DNA from: Hermodice carunculata
Lineage: Eukaryota; Annelida; Polychaeta; Eunicida; Amphinomidae
NCBI GenBank assembly: GCA_964020975.1
Contig: OZ026630.1
Span: forward strand, 60,360,470 to 60,424,469
Length of the DNA stretch: 64,000 nt
Reading direction: 5' to 3'
Part shown: one piece after another, positions 62,527 through 64,000 of the stretch
How positions within the stretch are numbered: the stretch's first letter is position 1
Layout of the letters: every line of letters starts with the position of its first letter
Translations under genes and position numbers: made by a program
Notes under the pieces: generated by a model
Databases searched by the model: none
What the model saw: only the letters and a program-made list of their open reading frames with translations
Told to the model about the DNA's origin: nothing

Positions 62527-64000
62527 CTGTAACAAATACAATCAGTCAACACCTGACTCCACCAGCAATAAACCACACTTAATTCAGTCCAACCACTTTT
62601 TAATCAAGATGACCAAGTACCTTTGTGCCACACACACTGTGCCATCAGCCAGCTGCTGCGGAAAATGTCATCATTTCAGTGCATAAACTGCTTCACATAA
62701 TGTTTTACACAATTATCAAAAGTATACAATTTTATGCCGTCAGGCACTTGCCTAGTCTACTTATACAATTTTATTTGCTTTTTATTCTTCATCCATAATG
62801 AATAATACCAACTAGTTGATTCAAACCTCACACACAATGGAGATTCTGTATTTCAACAGCCTGTTGTTTTCTATTTTGGCAAGTATATGTACATGTATTT
62901 TCATTGGGATCTTTAACAATTTAAATGCACACATCGCATTAAAATCATTACATAATATGAAGATTTAAATTTTGCATTGCTCAGTAAACCCTGCGTAAGT
63001 ACACATACATACAGTAATATTATAAATTGATCATACAATGTAGTTAAAAACAAAAGAGTGAACAAAGTGCTCTGTAGAGCTGTAATATTTCTAATCATCG
63101 CAAGTAACAAGTTTACTGTGTATCATTACCACCACTTGGGAAAGCCATATGCCAAGGAAGGGCCTGATCCTCTGTGTTTTGCTGAGAAACGCAGTGGTTC
63201 AATAATGAGCTGTCACATTTTTTTGCATTTTTGTCAAAAAGCACAAAGACACAGAGTACACCTTGGAAGTTGCTGAGGCACAGATAAAAAAGCAAACGCA
63301 GTCCAGCATTTCTTGGTGTACATGTATTTGCCAATAAACGCTGAGGTAGAGGTGGGAGATAACATTCTCAGTGTTTCTTGGCAAAAATGCCTAGAAATGC
63401 CCAGGTCTCTTTTCCTTCTATTTCTGTTTCATTGTTTCTTGGCATCTAGGTCCTTTCTACATCTATGCCCACCTCAGCATTTCTTGGTAGTTACCAAAGT
63501 AAAGGATACCAAGAGAACAACTGCAATATATTCTGTATCATGGTGTCTACATGTAGTCACGATCTCTACATTTGTTTTTACAGCAGTCTCCTCCCATTTT
63601 TACCTCAGTATTTGTGCCAAGAAATGCTTTCTTTAACCATTCTTATGTCGTAACTTCTATATTACATGTATATACAATGCAACGTTAAAATCTGCAAGCA
63701 ACCTGCATGTCTGAAGTGTATGCAGGATACCAGTCATGATCCATTCAATGGTGGGCAACACTCTGCAAGTTATCCTTACAGTGTACATTTATGCCCACCC
63801 CACAGTGGATCAGCAGACAAGGCAGCTGACATCAATCTTGTTGATATATAATACTCAGCACAGGTACATATATCTAAACATACAGCTGACAGGCCATTGT
63901 CAAAATATTGCCATCTGCCTGGACATGCAGAATATTTATGACATCTGCAGAATGCTATCTTCCTCTCTAAATGTGGCACATTCAAACACCTAAGAAAAAT
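62527..64000 (-). other. Intron or upstream part of the minus-strand gene
   Basis: No exon could be supported. From 63300 to 63620 the phrase 'cagcatttcttgg' or 'cagtgtttcttggc' recurs about four times at irregular 40-70-bp spacing, a decayed tandem repeat. Confidence 0.45.

Overview
This is a stretch of an animal nuclear genome: AT-rich, gene-poor, with canonical GT-AG introns, one intron of about 15 kb, many microsatellites and a dense layer of transposons. The mix of repeats (LINE fragments, Tc1, TTAA-site elements, and many short elements with terminal hairpins and about 150-bp internal tandem repeats) is what I expect from a marine invertebrate such as a lophotrochozoan, hemichordate or lancelet. 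The species cannot be fixed from the sequence alone. No bacterial-style operons, rRNA or tRNA genes were recognised.

Host genes: the one well supported gene is on the minus strand and fills the right part of the window. Six exons (62526-62411, 61783-61604, 58087-56845, 56156-55982, 54317-54216 and 38845-38626) have good splice sites and mutually compatible phases. They give about 677 residues of a Gln/Pro-rich, mostly low-complexity protein with one strong coiled coil; its 5' end lies beyond the window. I do not recognise the family. A possible plus-strand terminal exon (34834-35018) would be the end of a second, convergent gene.

Mobile elements, left to right: short elements with Helitron/Helentron-like ends occur throughout. 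They begin with TTA and a hairpin, carry internal tandem repeats, and end with a copy of the hairpin arm, a second hairpin and CTAG or TCTTGT. I call the families F1 (2.6, 8.5, 14.7, 19.6, 23.4 and 26.2 kb), F2 (5.3, 18.2, 29-33 and 44.5 kb), F3 (33.5 and 36.2 kb) and F5 (51.9-52.8 kb); F4 (10.8 kb) and F6 (47-48 kb) are looser. A Tc1-type transposase gene (13.5-16.3 kb) is split by a 736-bp TIR element (R), which is itself split by an F1 copy. A second, empty copy of R at 9.7 kb gives the F1 insertion point. A broken Penelope-like or related reverse-transcriptase element (21.6-28.7 kb) is split by a 5-kb TIR element, and its 3' end is duplicated in tandem. LINE 3' fragments lie at 6.0, 17.9, 25.3, 42.1 and 50.5 kb. 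Two elements are flanked by TTAA (4.2 and 46.5 kb).

The most interesting signal is the shared end architecture of the hairpin elements. The 5' hairpin arm and the 3' subterminal repeat change together between subfamilies, which points to a functional link between the two ends.
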